Origin: UBA1672 sp963977495 | GTDB taxonomy: Bacteria; Pseudomonadota; Alphaproteobacteria; Micavibrionales; Micavibrionaceae | Direction of reading: 5' to 3' | DNA length: 64,000 nt | Assembly: GCA_963977495.1 (NCBI GenBank) | Contig: CAXBOT010000007.1 | Location: 20,324 to 84,323, forward strand | In this document: one piece after another, positions 18,232 to 26,236 of the stretch | Layout: each line of letters begins with the position of its first letter | Position numbering within the stretch: position 1 is the first letter of the stretch | Translations under genes and position numbers: made by a program | Notes under the pieces: generated by a model | What the model was told of the DNA's origin: nothing | Databases searched by the model: none | What the model saw: the letters and a program-made list of their open reading frames with translations, nothing else

Positions 18232-19848
18232 CTATTGTTTCTTTTTCCTATATATATCGTATCGTATCAAGCCTTCATTCGGTTTTTTCCGCATCATATA
18301 GTCGAGCCGATCAACATCGATGGACTCGGCCAGTGTATAGGAATCCCATATTGTTTGGAATTGTTTCGGATTCTTTTCGAGCAAGTAAGCATGAAAATCG
18401 AATAACGTTCCTTCTTTGGCCGGATTTGGGACGAGACCGACAAAAATGATATCAGGCGCGTATTTTTTTAAATCTTCCGCGATCATCGTTGTGTATTTCT
18501 GTGTGGCCGCATCTATTTCCTCTTGGGTGAATTGCGGCGTTTCATGGTCGTCGAGTTTTCTTTGCGCATTTAACAGAAAAGCGGCAAACCACATTGTTGG
18601 AAAGCGCGAGGCGTGCGGCTGCCCCGTATAGACGGAGAGTTCCTGCGACATATTGATCATGTCGTGCAAGATAAGGAACGAGCAGTCGCCCTGACATGCA
18701 TTGATCATCTTTGCAAACTGTGTATTTTTATATGAATCATGCGTCGGAGGGGTAAAATCTTTGGCGTAGTTTTCGGATATAGAAAACAGAAGGACCCCGA
18801 AAACCACAAGGAGCCCCGCCGTTTGTTTGATTGCCGAAATCTTGAAGGCATCAAGTGTGAGTGTCGTGAGATAGCTGATAAAAAGACCGACGGAGCAATA
18901 GAAAAACACATTGGCCGGAAGCGCTTGATAGGCCCAACCCTTGCCTTGCATGATAAACGGGACGAAGCTCAAGATTGAAAAAACTGCAAAAATTGAAATC
19001 AGGGGGGGCGCTTCTTTCAAAAAAATCTGGCAAATGATGAGCGGGATGGCGGCCTGTACCATTAAGATGATGCCGGTTTCAATAACCTGCGGCGAAATAT
19101 CAGAAGCATAGAATTTTAAAATATCCGGCAAAATGATGGATATGAAATCCGGAAAAAAGAGGAATATCGCGGCAACATACCCGATCGCCATACCTGCAAG
19201 GCATATAAAATCTTGATCTAAAAAAATGTTGAAACGTTTTTGATAAACCATACGGTGAATGAAAATAGCTGCCGGAATTAGACCGTAATGCGGTTTGAGT
19301 AAAATAAGAAATGCACCGCAGAGGAGCGTGCTCCATTTCAAAATTTTATTAAATTCGACACGGATTGTAATTAATATTTGTACAAGGATGAGCGGAAACA
19401 AACCCATAGCCAGAATATGGTCTTTTTGACCAAAGTCATATTGTGTTTCTATGGTATTTATAACAAGGAAAATAGCCAGAATAATGTAGCGTTGCGCGAT
19501 GCTGATATTGCCCATCTTTTTAAGGAGTAAGTTACTTGCCAGTAAGGATAATCCCAGAAGAATAAAGATATATAAGGTGGTCGCATAGTACAGCGGAATG
19601 GGGGTGAACTGCGCGATGAGTGCAGCAGGAACTTGTACGATAATACTTAAGGGCGGATTCGTATCGTAATAGGCTTCGCTCATGGCTTGCCCCTCTAATA
19701 AACGCTCTGCTGATAAGGTAAGAAAAGCAATGTCGACATTAATCGCATAAGAGACAAAATGCATCGCCCATGGCACGAGTGCCAGCATAATACACATAAA
19801 CGCGCCGTAGCTTAGATAGGGGAGAAACTTATCTTCTGTTTGCGTCAT
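18232..19848 (-). CDS. Polytopic membrane protein, possible GT-C type glycosyltransferase
   Basis: A 538-residue protein with about ten or more hydrophobic helices in the first 400 residues and a soluble C-terminal domain of about 140. The first periplasmic loop has an acidic cluster (NVDIAFLTLSAERLLEG and AYYDTNPPLS), the kind of place where GT-C enzymes keep their catalytic Asp; PPLS after a YDTN turn also recalls PMT/ArnT-type proteins. Function is inferred from layout only. It is placed between ilvB and ilvN, 14 bp from the latter, and so is probably transcribed with them. Confidence 0.7.
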   Translation of the reverse strand: MTQTEDKFLPYLSYGAFMCIMLALVPWAMHFVSYAINVDIAFLTLSAERLLEGQAMSEAYYDTNPPLSIIVQVPAALIAQFTPIPLYYATTLYIFILLGLSLLASNLLLKKMGNISIAQRYIILAIFLVINTIETQYDFGQKDHILAMGLFPLILVQILITIRVEFNKILKWSTLLCGAFLILLKPHYGLIPAAIFIHRMVYQKRFNIFLDQDFICLAGMAIGYVAAIFLFFPDFISIILPDILKFYASDISPQVIETGIILMVQAAIPLIICQIFLKEAPPLISIFAVFSILSFVPFIMQGKGWAYQALPANVFFYCSVGLFISYLTTLTLDAFKISAIKQTAGLLVVFGVLLFSISENYAKDFTPPTHDSYKNTQFAKMINACQGDCSFLILHDMINMSQELSVYTGQPHASRFPTMWFAAFLLNAQRKLDDHETPQFTQEEIDAATQKYTTMIAEDLKKYAPDIIFVGLVPNPAKEGTLFDFHAYLLEKNPKQFQTIWDSYTLAESIDVDRLDYMMRKKPNEGLIRYDIYRKKKQ

Positions 19849-19923
19849 GTGCGGTGTCCGGTTCTTTTGAAATACGAATATAGTGTATGGTCAGATTTTA
19901 TAAACGTAAATATATCTGCACTG

Positions 19924-19949
19924 AGCAGCCCAAGAAATTTCGGGCTGCT
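19924..19949 (-). terminator. Hairpin downstream of ilvB
   Basis: Inverted repeat AGCAGCCC (19924-19931) and GGGCTGCT (19942-19949), 8 bp with a 10-nt loop, about 30 bp after the ilvB stop. There is no following T-run on either strand, so it may be an mRNA-end or partial terminator rather than a strong one. Confidence 0.45.
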
Positions 19950-19979
19950 GGCATTATGTCTGTATGATATACGCCGGAT

Positions 19980-21794
19980 TTAAACCAAGCTTTTATCAAA
20001 TTGCGCGGCATCGGGTGACAGGATCATTTCGTTATGTGCCTTACCAGATGGGATCATCGGGAAACAGTTTTCCTTTTGATCAACACGCACATCAACGATC
20101 GTCACACAATCAGTCGCGAGCATTTCTTCAATCACGCCGTCCAATTCATCAACGGTGTCGGCGCGCAATCCCTTACCGCCATAGGCTTCGGCCAAGGCCA
20201 CAAAATCAGGCAAGCTTTCAGTATAGCTTTCAGAGTAGCGCTCCCCATGGAGAAGCTCTTGCCACTGGCGCACCATGCCCATCCACTGATTGTTCAGAAT
20301 GAAGATTTTCACAGGCAGGCGATATTGTACCGCTGTGCTCATTTCCTGAATATTCATAAGGATAGAGGCTTCGCCGGCCACATCAATCACAAGTGCATCA
20401 GGATGCGCGCGCTGCGCTCCGATGGCGGCAGGTAAGCCATAACCCATTGTACCCAGCCCGCCGGATGTCATCCATCTGTTCGGTTCATCAAAGGGGAGGA
20501 ACTGCGCCGCCCACATTTGGTGCTGGCCGACCTCTGTACTGACATAGGCTTCGCGCGGGTCTTTGGCCATGAAGTGGCGCAGACGCTCTAACGCATATTG
20601 CGGTTTGATGATTTTCTTATCTTTTTTATAAGCAAGGCAGTTTTTGGAACGCCATTTTGCAATTTGCTCCCACCACGCTTTCATAGCGACTTGATCAGCC
20701 TTGTATCCTTTTTTCTTCCAGACATCGAGCATGGCGCGAATGGCGCGCTCCGCATCTGATATAATTGGAATATCGACGGGCACATTTTTGTTGATGGAAC
20801 TGGCGTCGATATCAATATGGATTTTTTTGGAATTGGGTGAGAATTTATCAAGACGCCCCGTGACGCGGTCATCAAAACGCGCGCCGATACAAATCATAAC
20901 GTCACAATCATGCATCGCCCAATTTGCTTCGTACGTGCCGTGCATGCCAAGCATACCAAGCCATTGATTATCGCTCGCAGGATAAGCGCCCAGCCCCATC
21001 AATGTGGAAGTGATCGGGAAGCCTGTCTTGCGCACAAGCTCACGCAACAAAACACTGGTGTTGGCGCCGGAGTTAATCACGCCGCCCCCTGTATAGAAAA
21101 CAGGACGCTTTGCGCTCGCCATCATTTCGACAGCGTCTTCTATGGCGGTAAGGTCAGGGTCTATATCCGGTTTGTAATGCGTGTGCATTTTGGCTTTTTC
21201 GGCGGTCACATATGTACCGCTGGCAAATTGAACGTCTTTTGGAATATCAATCACAACGGGCCCGGGGCGACCAGAGCGCGCGATATGAAAGGCTTCGTGC
21301 ATGGCGCTGGCCAAATCATCAGGATCTTTAATCAGGTAATTATGCTTTGTACAGGGGCGCGTGATGCCAACGGTATCGGCTTCTTGAAAAGCATCGGTTC
21401 CAATCAGGAATGTTGGAACTTGGCCGGTGATACAAACAATAGGAATAGAATCCAGCAAAGCATCGGTTAAGCCGGTCACCGCATTGGTCGCACCAGGCCC
21501 TGATGTGACAAGCGCACAGCCAACTTTTCCAGTTGATCGGGCATAGCCCTCTGCCGCGTGAAGCGCGCCGCCTTCTTGGCGTACCAGAATATGTTTGATT
21601 TTATTTTGTTTAAAAATCTCGTCATAGATAGGAAGAACCGCACCACCGGGATATCCGAAAATTGTATCGACCCCTTGCTCTTGTAGCGCCTTAATGACCA
21701 TCTCCGCGCCAGTCATCTCTTGCGTTTTTGGTTTTTTTGTCGGTTTTATTTTGGCGATTATGGCCTCGCCTTTTTTTGTTTTCGTGTTGCTCAT
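19980..21794 (-). CDS. ilvB: Acetolactate synthase large (catalytic) subunit
   Basis: ThDP-, Mg2+- and FAD-dependent enzyme that condenses two pyruvates, or pyruvate with 2-oxobutyrate, at the head of branched-chain amino-acid synthesis. The start at ATG 21794 (604 aa) has AGGA nine bases upstream. A GTG at 21860 extends the frame but lies directly after the attenuator T-run with no ribosome site. Visible are IFGYPGGAVLP, the catalytic-Glu segment RQEGGALHAAEGYAR, the FAD region and the ThDP segment AGEASILMN, where Glu stands at the usual Asp of GDG/GDA. About 27 residues of basic N-terminal extension precede the domain. Controlled by the leader at 21864-22005. Confidence 0.96.
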   Translation of the reverse strand: MSNTKTKKGEAIIAKIKPTKKPKTQEMTGAEMVIKALQEQGVDTIFGYPGGAVLPIYDEIFKQNKIKHILVRQEGGALHAAEGYARSTGKVGCALVTSGPGATNAVTGLTDALLDSIPIVCITGQVPTFLIGTDAFQEADTVGITRPCTKHNYLIKDPDDLASAMHEAFHIARSGRPGPVVIDIPKDVQFASGTYVTAEKAKMHTHYKPDIDPDLTAIEDAVEMMASAKRPVFYTGGGVINSGANTSVLLRELVRKTGFPITSTLMGLGAYPASDNQWLGMLGMHGTYEANWAMHDCDVMICIGARFDDRVTGRLDKFSPNSKKIHIDIDASSINKNVPVDIPIISDAERAIRAMLDVWKKKGYKADQVAMKAWWEQIAKWRSKNCLAYKKDKKIIKPQYALERLRHFMAKDPREAYVSTEVGQHQMWAAQFLPFDEPNRWMTSGGLGTMGYGLPAAIGAQRAHPDALVIDVAGEASILMNIQEMSTAVQYRLPVKIFILNNQWMGMVRQWQELLHGERYSESYTESLPDFVALAEAYGGKGLRADTVDELDGVIEEMLATDCVTIVDVRVDQKENCFPMIPSGKAHNEMILSPDAAQFDKSLV

Positions 21795-21863
21795 GGCTCT
21801 CATTCCTGTTTTTCGAGTTTCGTAATCTAACGCATATTTTGCTTTTTGTTTAGTGTTCACGCA

Positions 21864-21893
21864 TAAAAAAACGCCCCATTTTAATGTGGGGCG
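21864..21893 (-). promoter_or_regulatory. Transcription attenuator (terminator hairpin) upstream of ilvB
   Basis: On the minus strand a GC-rich 7-bp stem (arms CGCCCCA and TGGGGCG, 8-nt loop) is followed at once by seven T residues, a standard intrinsic terminator. It lies after the stop of a Val/Leu-rich leader peptide and 70 bp before the ilvB start. A GTGGGCG within leader codons 20-22 could pair with the CGCCCCAC arm (one bulged C) as the alternative antiterminator; this pairing is inference. Confidence 0.85.
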
Positions 21894-21921
21894 CTGTTTT
21901 TTAAGATTTCATCGTGTTTAT

Positions 21922-22005
21922 TCACGCATGCAGCACCCTTTCGCCCACAAGGACGACTAGCAGGACGAGCACGACATTAACAATGTTACTGTAAATCTTA
22001 TTCAT
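21922..22005 (-). CDS. ivbL: ilv leader peptide, 27 aa, Val/Leu/Ile-rich
   Basis: A short reading frame, ATG at 22003-22005 and TGA at 21922-21924. Residues 8-20 read IVNVVLVLLVVLV, and 15 of 27 residues are Val, Leu or Ile. This composition, together with the terminator hairpin that follows and ilvB after that, is the arrangement of IvbL/IlvL-type leaders: ribosomes stalling at Val or Leu codons under starvation prevent formation of the terminator. The symbol is used for the functional analogue; the sequence is not claimed to be homologous to E. coli IvbL. A weak AGG lies about 11 bases before the start. Confidence 0.85.
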   Translation of the reverse strand: MNKIYSNIVNVVLVLLVVLVGERVLHA

Positions 22006-22117
22006 ATTAAAAACCTATCCCACGATAAAAATTTGTGCAAGGAATTTTTCGTGGCGACCGTTCGCAAACGAAAGGGGCGCAGTATTTATGAAAGGAGGGT
22101 GGTTGTTTTAAGGCAAC

Positions 22118-22155
22118 AAAAAAGCTCCTCTACGTTGCCATAGAGAAGCTTTTGT
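22118..22155 (-). terminator. Rho-independent terminator, minus strand
   Basis: Imperfect inverted repeat: AAAAAAGCTCCTCTA (22118-22132) against TAGAGAAGCTTTT (22141-22153). On the minus strand the stem ends in GCTTTTTTG. It would end a transcript coming from the gene-poor region at higher coordinates and insulates the ilv leader from it. Confidence 0.7.
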
Positions 22156-22215
22156 TCATATCCTTTGACAGATATAAAATGAAGGTACGGATAGAAACTT
22201 CGTGAGGAAGTATCC

Positions 22216-22452
22216 TCAAGGGAAGCAACCAACGTGATCAACTTCCATCCATCGTCTTATCTGCTGCGTCTTCCAACTATCAAACAGACCAAAATATTTT
22301 ATTACCCTGGTTGGTATCTCAAACTTTTCAGCGCTCCCGAAGGGCAGACTGGAAAACCAAGATACTCTTAGACTTAACCTTCTTGAATAACCATTCTGAT
22401 CACTCTCATAACCGTCAATCAAAACCGAAGTTGTGAAAGCCACGCTATGCAC
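22216..22452 (-). other. Possible short transcript or small ORF (78 codons), unproven
   Basis: A GTG-started frame of 78 codons lies between a promoter-like pair on the minus strand (TTGCCC, 17 nt, CATATT, near 22518-22546) and the terminator at 22118-22155. No ribosome-binding site precedes the GTG, and the product, rich in Ser, Arg and aromatic residues, resembles nothing I know. The stretch may equally be an untranslated RNA of about 380 nt. I could not match it to RNase P RNA, 6S RNA or SRP RNA by their conserved cores. Confidence 0.3.
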
Positions 22453-22527
22453 GAAATCTGGTTACTCGTTCGGTAAGTAAACTTACCTCTTTAAGGAATG
22501 TATCCTTGAATGATTAAAATATGCATT

Positions 22528-22790
22528 GATTCTGATGGCAGGGCAACCCTTTTTTTATATTTTTTTTATATATTTCAATGCACTAGCTTATAAACAGGGG
22601 CGGGGGGGGGGAAATCTATTTGAATCCAATATTATGCCGCAGTTATCCACAAATTGTGCATAACTTTGTAATCGATTGTATTGATAAATCATTGGGAAGT
22701 TGAGCCTATGTTTATACGAATCGCTCTGCAAATAAAAGGAAAAAAGGAATCGATTCTGCGGTTTTACAGGATTGTTTTCACTGACGATTC
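22528..22790. other. Origin-like region: DnaA boxes, AT-rich tract, GANTC cluster
   Basis: Within a gene-free stretch there is a perfect DnaA box TTATCCACA (22643-22651) and, 3 bp on, an inverted one (TTATGCACA on the minus strand, 22655-22663). A nearly pure A/T tract lies at about 22552-22577. Six GANTC sites start at 22528, 22622, 22718, 22747, 22752 and 22786, against about one expected. DnaA boxes with an AT-rich element and clustered CcrM sites are features of alphaproteobacterial origins, but two boxes are few. It could instead be a DnaA-controlled promoter. A run of ten G lies at 22602-22611. Confidence 0.45.
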
Positions 22791-22823
22791 GATAATTTCA
22801 ATATAGGGGTGCGCGATATTCTT

Positions 22824-23717
22824 TTATTGCGTATTGAGGATTTGGTTTCTAAACCATGTCACTTGTTGTTTGGCATATTGACGGGTGCGTGCTTGCGCTT
22901 TTTCTATGGCCTCACCCTTGCTGCGCTTGCCCTTGATATAGGACAGTAATTCGCGGTAGCCGAGTGCCTTGAGAAGCGGCACATTATGGTGCACTTCGCC
23001 GTTTTCCACGCGCGCGGCGAACGATTCGGTTTCTTCTAATGCGCCGTTATCCAGCATCCAGACAAACCGATCATTACAGCGTTGATGCAAAACGGGGCGC
23101 GCGGGAATAATGATGTCTATTTGAAAGTCCCAATGTTCGGGCGGCTTTAACCGCGTGAGCTGTTGCCATTCGGACAAGCTTTTCCCTGTGGCCTCTATCA
23201 CCTCCCATGCGCGCACGAGACGCGCCGTGTGGAAGGGGTGAAACCGCGCGGCCATAACGGGGTCGCGTTTTTCTAATTCTGCGTGGAAGGCGGGGTTTCC
23301 TAATTCTTGTTGCTTGGCCATGGCCGCATCACGTACATCTTGCGGGATATCAGGAATAGGCGACAGGCCGTCGGTTAAGGCTCTTATATACAGCCCCGAT
23401 CCGCCGACGATAATGGGTGTTTTTCCTTGCGCCAGAACATCGTGAATAAGCGGCTCAACGATCTCGCGCCAGTTACCCGCAGAGCAGGGATCATTCGGAT
23501 GGAGGTGACTATAGAGCATGTGCGGGGCTTGTTTCAGATCATCCGCGGGCGGTTGCGCGGTTAAAATATGCAGACCGTCATAGATTTGCAGAGAGTCGCA
23601 ATTAATGATGATGCCATCTGTTTCTTGCGCCAGTTTTAAGGCCTGCGCGGATTTTCCGCTTGCCGTAGGGCCGGCAATGATATGTATTGTTTTTTTGCTT
23701 TGATCTATTTCATCCAT
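22824..23717 (-). CDS. miaA: tRNA dimethylallyltransferase
   Basis: Transfers a dimethylallyl group to N6 of A37 in tRNAs reading codons that begin with U. The 297-residue protein has the P-loop GPTASGKSA near residue 16, NCDSLQIYDGLHILTAQP (the tRNA/DMAPP contact region), GGSGLYIRALTDGL and the C-terminal ARTRQYAKQQVTWFRNQ. All hallmarks and the length are normal. It is transcribed away from an EamA exporter whose frame overlaps its start, with true starts 51 bp apart. Confidence 0.96.
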   Translation of the reverse strand: MDEIDQSKKTIHIIAGPTASGKSAQALKLAQETDGIIINCDSLQIYDGLHILTAQPPADDLKQAPHMLYSHLHPNDPCSAGNWREIVEPLIHDVLAQGKTPIIVGGSGLYIRALTDGLSPIPDIPQDVRDAAMAKQQELGNPAFHAELEKRDPVMAARFHPFHTARLVRAWEVIEATGKSLSEWQQLTRLKPPEHWDFQIDIIIPARPVLHQRCNDRFVWMLDNGALEETESFAARVENGEVHHNVPLLKALGYRELLSYIKGKRSKGEAIEKAQARTRQYAKQQVTWFRNQILNTQ

Positions 23718-23768
23718 AATCCGCGGATTATAAGCACACAGACATCAAAAAGAGAAGGGCATTTAGCC

Positions 23769-24665
23769 ATGGGGTCGCGTGAAAACCATATAATGAAGGC
23801 TGTAATGCTTTCTATCTTGGCGTTTGCGGCCTTTTCGATCAGTGATGGTTTGCGCAAATTGATGGCGTTGAGCTACGATCTTCCTGATATATTGTTCTGG
23901 CAAGCGGTCTGCGGCCTTGCACTTGTTTTGATTGTTGCGCCTTTTGTGGGCGGGCGGCGCGCATTGTTCAACGCGAAGACGATGAAATGGCAATGCGTGA
24001 GAGGCATTGTAATCGCCCTGAATACGAGTTTTTCAATCATGGCGATCAGCCGTATTCCCATTGTTGATGCTTATACCATTTTCTTTTTAACGCCCTTTGC
24101 GGTGACGTTGATGGGCGCGGTTGTTTTTAAAGAGGTGATCGGCAAGTTTCGTATTCTTTCAATATTCTGCGGGTTCTTTGGCGCGTTTGTTGCCTTTCGC
24201 CCCGGATTTGCAGAACTTAATCCGGCTTATTTATATGCGCTTGTTTGTGTCTTCACCTTTTCATCATCGAGCATCTTGGCGCGCCATATCGGAAATGCCA
24301 GCGGGCTTCTGTCTTTCGCATTATGGCCGTTTTTGTGCTTGATAGCGGGGGGGTTGATTTACAAGGGCGGGGTTATGCCCGTGTCTTATCCGCTGTCTTT
24401 TTGGTGTTATATGGTGGTTATCGGGGCGGCCTATGCCATTGCTATGGTTTTGATCTCCTACAGCTTCACGCTGGCTCCGGCCTCTGTTCTTGCGCCGTAT
24501 CAATATACCCAGATCATTTTTGCTTTGGGCTTTGGGTATTTTCTGTTTGGCGATGTGCCTGATATTCCTAAGATTATCGGCGCATCTATTATTGTGGGCT
24601 CAGGGATTTTCTTATTCACCCGTGAGAGAATGCAGGAAAAGCGCAAAAGAAAAGAGCCTGCATAA
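23769..24665 (+). CDS. DMT-superfamily exporter (EamA family)
   Basis: The ATG at 23769, preceded by AGAAGGG, gives a 298-residue protein; the open frame from 23682 overlaps miaA and has no support. Ten hydrophobic helices in two EamA repeats are visible, with the repeat-end segment IPIVDAYTIFFLTPFAVTLM in the first half and APASVLAPYQYTQIIFALGF in the second. The C-terminus is a short basic tail. Substrate unknown. It ends in its own intrinsic terminator. Confidence 0.88.
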   Translation: MGSRENHIMKAVMLSILAFAAFSISDGLRKLMALSYDLPDILFWQAVCGLALVLIVAPFVGGRRALFNAKTMKWQCVRGIVIALNTSFSIMAISRIPIVDAYTIFFLTPFAVTLMGAVVFKEVIGKFRILSIFCGFFGAFVAFRPGFAELNPAYLYALVCVFTFSSSSILARHIGNASGLLSFALWPFLCLIAGGLIYKGGVMPVSYPLSFWCYMVVIGAAYAIAMVLISYSFTLAPASVLAPYQYTQIIFALGFGYFLFGDVPDIPKIIGASIIVGSGIFLFTRERMQEKRKRKEPA

Positions 24666-24680
24666 GAAGGCTCTTTTTTT
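24651..24680 (+). terminator. Rho-independent terminator of the EamA exporter gene
   Basis: AAAGAGCC (24651-24658) pairs with GGCTCTTT (24669-24676) around a 10-nt loop and continues into a run of T to 24680. The 5' arm overlaps the last codons of the gene. Confidence 0.85.
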
Positions 24681-24717
24681 AGTGCGTGTGTGATGCCGTA
24701 GCGAAAGAGCTGCGAAG

Positions 24718-26208
24718 CTATTCCTGACCTCGCGGCAGGCGCAATGCTGTGAAGCGTACATTGCCAGCGTCATTGATCAACAGCAATACGGATTTGCGTC
24801 CGTTTTTCTGCGCTCTGTCGATGACGTCGATCACTTCTTGTGGTTCAGATACTGCTTGCTGGTTGATTTCGACAATCGTGTTACCGATTTGCAGCCCTTT
24901 TTTGTCTGCTTCTGACATGGCCTCAACGCCTGTAATAACAACACCTTGTACGTTCTTTGCGATACCATATTCATTGCGCAATGGCTCGTCCATGGGCTTG
25001 AGTGTCAGACCGACAGTATCAACCGTTACGCCTGTGCCTTGTGACTTTGGCTCTGTTTTCAAAAGGCCTTCATCTTCGGCTTTTTCCAACTCGCCAATCA
25101 CAACTTCGGTTTCATGCATTTTACCGTCGCGCCAATATTTGACGATGGCTTTTGTACCGATGTCATGCTCCGCTACAACGCGGGGCAGCATCTTCATTTC
25201 ACTGATGCCTTGTCCGTCAATCTCCAGAATAATGTCGCCTGATTGAAGGCCAGCGTCTTTGCTTGGCCCACCTTCATTGATGCTGGCAACCAACGCACCG
25301 CGTGGTCTGTCCAGCCCAAGGCTTTCGGCGATTTCATCGGTGACTGTTTGTATGCGAACACCAAGCCATCCGCGGCGTGTACGTCCGTATTTAATGATTT
25401 GATTAATCACAGGTTTGGCCAGCGCAGAAGGGATTGCAAAGCCAATACCAACGGAGCCGCCGCTTGGGCTGAAGATCGCCGTGTTAATGCCGATCACTTG
25501 GCCATACATATTAAAGAGCGGGCCACCGGAATTACCGCGGTTGATCGATGCATCAGTTTGAATATAGTCATCATAAGGCCCTGAATTGATATCACGGGCA
25601 CGCGCCGACACGATACCGGCGGTGACTGTGCCGCCTAAGCCAAACGGATTACCAATAGCCAGCGTCCAATCACCAACACGCAGGACATCACTGTCACCAA
25701 AAGGGACAGCCGTTAGCTGTAACTTGGTGGTATCAACTTGCAAGACGGCGATATCGGTTTTTTCATCTGTACCAATAAGCTTGGCTTCGACGGTGACATC
25801 GTCAACAAATGTTACGCGGATATCTTCCGCATCTCTCACAACATGGTTGTTGGTGATGATATAGCCGTTTTGTGCGTCAATGATAAACCCTGATCCCAAA
25901 GAGGATGAAGGAATTGATGGCATGCCACCACCCCTGCGACTCATGAAGTCGTCAAAGAAGTCTTGAAAGGGGGAGCCCTCAGGGAATTGAGGCATCTCGG
26001 GGAAGTCTTGCGGCACAACAGTTTTTTGTGTCGAAGAAATATTAACAACAGCCGGAGAGAGCGTGGAGGCCAAATCGGCAAAACTGGCCGGTATCATCAT
26101 GACGGCACCGGTCTTCGGCGAAACGTCCGGCGTTTTAGAGTGCGCCGTCGGTGGATGAAATGTGAAAAGTACAAGTCCAAGAGATAAGGCTAAGTGAACA
26201 TTTCTCAT
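24718..26208 (-). CDS. degP: Periplasmic serine protease Do (DegP/HtrA family)
   Basis: Trypsin-like periplasmic protease and chaperone of envelope quality control. The 496-residue protein has a signal peptide (about 1-24), the catalytic triad His122 (TNNHVV), Asp152 (EKTDIAVL) and Ser227 (RGNSGGPL), then two PDZ domains (about 280-370 and 400-490). The Q-linker before the catalytic region includes a PEMPQFPEGSPF stretch typical of DegP LA loops. It follows hflK and hflC on the same strand, the normal alphaproteobacterial hflKC-degP operon. Confidence 0.95.
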   Translation of the reverse strand: MRNVHLALSLGLVLFTFHPPTAHSKTPDVSPKTGAVMMIPASFADLASTLSPAVVNISSTQKTVVPQDFPEMPQFPEGSPFQDFFDDFMSRRGGGMPSIPSSSLGSGFIIDAQNGYIITNNHVVRDAEDIRVTFVDDVTVEAKLIGTDEKTDIAVLQVDTTKLQLTAVPFGDSDVLRVGDWTLAIGNPFGLGGTVTAGIVSARARDINSGPYDDYIQTDASINRGNSGGPLFNMYGQVIGINTAIFSPSGGSVGIGFAIPSALAKPVINQIIKYGRTRRGWLGVRIQTVTDEIAESLGLDRPRGALVASINEGGPSKDAGLQSGDIILEIDGQGISEMKMLPRVVAEHDIGTKAIVKYWRDGKMHETEVVIGELEKAEDEGLLKTEPKSQGTGVTVDTVGLTLKPMDEPLRNEYGIAKNVQGVVITGVEAMSEADKKGLQIGNTIVEINQQAVSEPQEVIDVIDRAQKNGRKSVLLLINDAGNVRFTALRLPRGQE

Positions 26209-26236
26209 GTTTCAATACTCCTCTGTAATGTTGTTT

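Noticed and set aside
22118..22620. RNase P, 6S or SRP RNA in the gene-poor stretch
   Set aside because: The conserved cores of these RNAs (for example GAGGAAAGTCCGGGCT of RNase P) are not present on either strand.
23682..23768. Longer N-terminus of the EamA exporter overlapping miaA
   Set aside because: No ribosome site; ATG 23769 with AGAAGGG upstream begins just before helix 1.
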